From: Naegleria lovaniensis
Taxonomy: Eukaryota; Heterolobosea; Eutetramitea; Acrasida; Naegleriidae
Length of the DNA: 64,000 bases
Assembly: GCF_003324165.1 (NCBI RefSeq)
Contig: NW_025407856.1
Span: 62,001 to 126,000, forward strand
Direction of reading: 5' to 3'
This document shows positions 62,158 through 64,000 of this stretch, in pieces; positions within the stretch are counted from its first letter, which is position 1, and the number at the start of each line of letters is the position of its first letter. A program made the translations under genes and the position numbers. Below the pieces are notes generated by a model that was given only the letters and a program-made list of their open reading frames with translations, did not search any database and was not told the origin of the DNA.

Positions 62158-62426
62158 TGATTGCGTGTCAATTTGTGAACTGTGTCAACAATAATTTATT
62201 TGTAATTTATGATCATGTGAACTGCCATAAATCTCTCTACCTGCCATACGCAAACTGGTTATAATATGTCACACTTTTTTTTTCTATTCTATTCGTGTTG
62301 AACCATGCCAAATGTCACACCGTTGAAACCATTATGAATGATCATTCATACAAATAATAATAAGTGGAGTCATTTCAATATTGAGTCTTCTCTTGATCCG
62401 CTCCCTTCAAAAACCTATTCTAAAAA

Positions 62427-62795
62427 ATGTTCTCCAATCATCACACTCTTCCCATTCCAACCACCAATTCCTCTCTTTCCTCTTCTCCGCTTTCCTCCTT
62501 CTCCTCATCTCCCATACAAAACTTTCATCCAGTCATGATTCATAACATGAGTACTTCTCCGACTTCACCTCCGTTTCGAACCCATGACATGGATGGTTGT
62601 TTTCATTCGAATATGAGAATGATGCATCAACAACAACACTCTCAACACGTCATCCTCCTTGATGTAGGTGGACAAGTGTTTAAAACCACTCGTGAAACAT
62701 TGTGTAAATATGAAGGATATTTTAGTGCGTATTTTCGATTTTTGGATCATCAAGGCTCCGAAAATAGAAATGTGAATAGTAATGGAAATAATAGT

Positions 62796-62827
<32 letters not shown>

Positions 62828-63471
62828 TGGAATGCCTCTTGAAAATAGTGGAATGACCAATCATAATGTATCGAATTTGATGATGCATTTTCATTCAGAT
62901 CAGCAATGGATAAATTTTCAACAAAATTATATTTTTCTTGATCGAAATCCAGAAATATTTAAAATTTTATTATCTTGTTTGAGAGTCGATCGAACTCAAA
63001 TGGAAGATTGTCTTCCAGTGGGTAAGTGATTTTCAAAGAATAAGAAAATTCATTGAAAATTTATTTTTTGAATTTCATTTCTGAACATTGTATGTCAAAA
63101 TAATAGACGAATGCACACTCAAACAACTCTACAATGAATCTCTCTTCTTCTCTATTAACGAACTGTCAGAAGTCATTGAGAGGAAATTATTTAGAAAAAA
63201 GAAATTTGGTTCTGTCGGAGTTGGTTTTGATAAATCCAAATATATCAGTTTTGTAACCTGTGAAGGATTAAATTCTAAAACCTCTAATCAACTAAGCGCT
63301 CCCAATACCATCTCAGAAGTCTACAAAGTACTGCATGACAATGGATGCACGGTCGAACATACCATTTATAGAAAAGCTGTGGAATCAAATATTGATTCTA
63401 GAATATTTCCAACAGATTCAGTTCAGAAAAAGTCACAAATTGTCACTATTATTGTTTCTTATTATGATTGA
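62427..63471 (+). CDS. KCTD-like (T1/BTB tetramerisation) protein with polyglutamine insert
   Basis: Exon 1 (62427 to about 63020) is joined by a GTAAGT...ATAG intron to exon 2 (about 63107-63471). A Ser/Pro- and His-rich leader precedes the T1 start VILLDVGGQVFKTTRETLCK and YFSAYFRFLD. About 45 low-complexity residues with ten consecutive Gln (62796-62825) interrupt the fold, which resumes NYIFLDRNPEIFKILLSCLR. Exon 2 (TLKQLYNESLFFSINELSEV) finishes the domain, followed by a KCTD-type C-terminal region (EVYKVLHDNGCTVEH). KCTD proteins are Cullin-3 adaptors or G-beta-gamma regulators. There is no channel domain. Confidence 0.8.
62796..62825 (+). repeat. CAG/CAA tract encoding ten glutamines
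   Basis: Ten mixed CAA/CAG codons inside the T1 domain coding region of the KCTD-like gene. Mixed codons argue for a tract kept at protein level and less prone to slippage. Confidence 0.9.
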
Positions 63472-63744
63472 GAGAATGTATGTGTGACAATGCAAAGATA
63501 ACGTCATGACATATTCCTCAATGATAAGCAATGTTCGAGAAAGGAACTTGATGAAGGTCTTTTTTGTGTTAGAAAAGGGGTTGACTCAATGAAAAAACGT
63601 GCTGATGAATTTGAAAGAATTCCGGCATGAACCCTAGCAGTTCCAAGTTCACCTTTCTGGAAACGGTTAAAAAAAAACCCAAACGCATTCACGATGCACT
63701 TCAAAAAAAAAGAACAAACATTTACACATACAACAAGCAGACCA

Positions 63745-64000
63745 ATGTCTTCAATAACCATTCAAGAAATTGAACCAGGAAATATTTGGCTCCTAGATTC
63801 CGTCTTTTCACGTGAAGAATGTGAACAACTCATTAAGGAGAGTGAACAAATGGGTTTTGTTGAAGCCACTTTCAACGCAACAATGGCTAAAGATCTCAGA
63901 AATAATTCTAGAGTCATTGTCGATTGTAAAAAGTATTCAGACTTGTTATGGGATCGATTGAAACATGTCATTCCACAACACGCGAAGGATCTTTGTGCAA
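63745..64000 (+). CDS. Prolyl 4-hydroxylase-like 2OG-Fe(II) oxygenase, N-terminal fragment
   Basis: An ATG at 63745 opens a frame running off the window end (85 codons). The sequence SITIQEIEPGNIWLLDSVFS, REECEQLIKESEQMGFVEAT and LRNNSRVIVDCKKYSDLLWD matches the N-terminal part of P4Hc-type 2-oxoglutarate/Fe(II) oxygenases (D-x-x-x-S-x-x-E-C-x-x-L-I, then R-N-N-x-R). The iron-binding HxD...H lies beyond the window, so activity cannot be judged. No signal peptide is seen, suggesting a cytosolic enzyme. Promoter space upstream is about 270 bp. Confidence 0.7.
   Translation, partial: MSSITIQEIEPGNIWLLDSVFSREECEQLIKESEQMGFVEATFNATMAKDLRNNSRVIVDCKKYSDLLWDRLKHVIPQHAKDLCA

Noticed and set aside
1-64000. 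tRNA genes, CRISPR arrays, transposons, viral insertions
   Set aside because: I looked for T-arm consensus, regularly spaced repeats, transposase or integrase motifs and terminal repeats and found none I could support by eye.

Overview
The window looks like a nuclear scaffold of a heterolobosean amoeboflagellate, most likely Naegleria. The evidence is AT-rich DNA with very closely spaced genes, short GTAAGT...AG introns of roughly 35-100 bp, asparagine/glutamine/serine-rich low-complexity insertions, an ADF/cofilin, membrane hybrid histidine kinases, motile-cilium genes (CFAP61, MORN5, UNC119) and a PatZ-like fusion of an NDP-forming acyl-CoA synthetase with a GNAT domain. The sequence alone does not fix the species. 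About 40 protein genes can be supported, plus one 5S rRNA gene. Gene order alternates strand freely, and many neighbours share promoters or have almost no spacer.

Layout. 0-6 kb: a 3'-truncated secreted or receptor protein with three tandem periplasmic-binding-like domains, then a 7TM-RGS protein. 6-9.3 kb: glutathionyl-hydroquinone reductase, a lone 5S rRNA gene, and an F-box protein with a polytopic membrane C-terminus. 9.8-20.5 kb: an RGS-START protein with its RGS domain split by a long insert, a SPEC3/stum-like membrane protein, hybrid histidine kinase A, a VWA protein, a Ser/Pro-rich protein and a REX1B-like protein. 21-34.7 kb: an ERI1-like exonuclease, an SDR, a D-lactate dehydrogenase-like flavoprotein, a BTB protein, a PROPPIN (ATG18/WIPI), a tandem pair of small paralogues (one with SHOCT), the synthetase-GNAT fusion and a broken type I membrane protein. 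34.9-39.7 kb: hybrid kinases C and B in tandem. 40.7-46.7 kb: an RCC1-like protein, an interrupted coiled-coil gene, an ABHD lipid hydrolase, cofilin and a small unknown. 46.7-54 kb: PIG-Z, UNC119, CFAP61 and MORN5. 54-64 kb: ETHE1, a geranylgeranyl-reductase-like flavoprotein, F-box/LRR, a P-loop NTPase, an MJ1316-domain protein, an FKBP, a KCTD-like protein and a 5' fragment of a prolyl-4-hydroxylase-like enzyme.

Functional themes. Signalling is prominent: three hybrid kinases, two RGS proteins and a multi-domain ligand-binding protein. UNC119, CFAP61 and MORN5 form a small block of cilium-related genes. The sulfur and redox enzymes (ETHE1, Xi-class GST, D-LDH, GGR-like) are scattered.

Quality caveat. 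About a dozen and a half +/-1 reading-frame breaks interrupt otherwise well-conserved proteins; most are repaired in principle by one extra base. In one case a 98-99% identical paralogous block shows exactly which base is missing, while every substitution in the block is synonymous. Many breaks may therefore be consensus errors rather than true pseudogenes. Gene spans below bridge them and each entry says where they lie.
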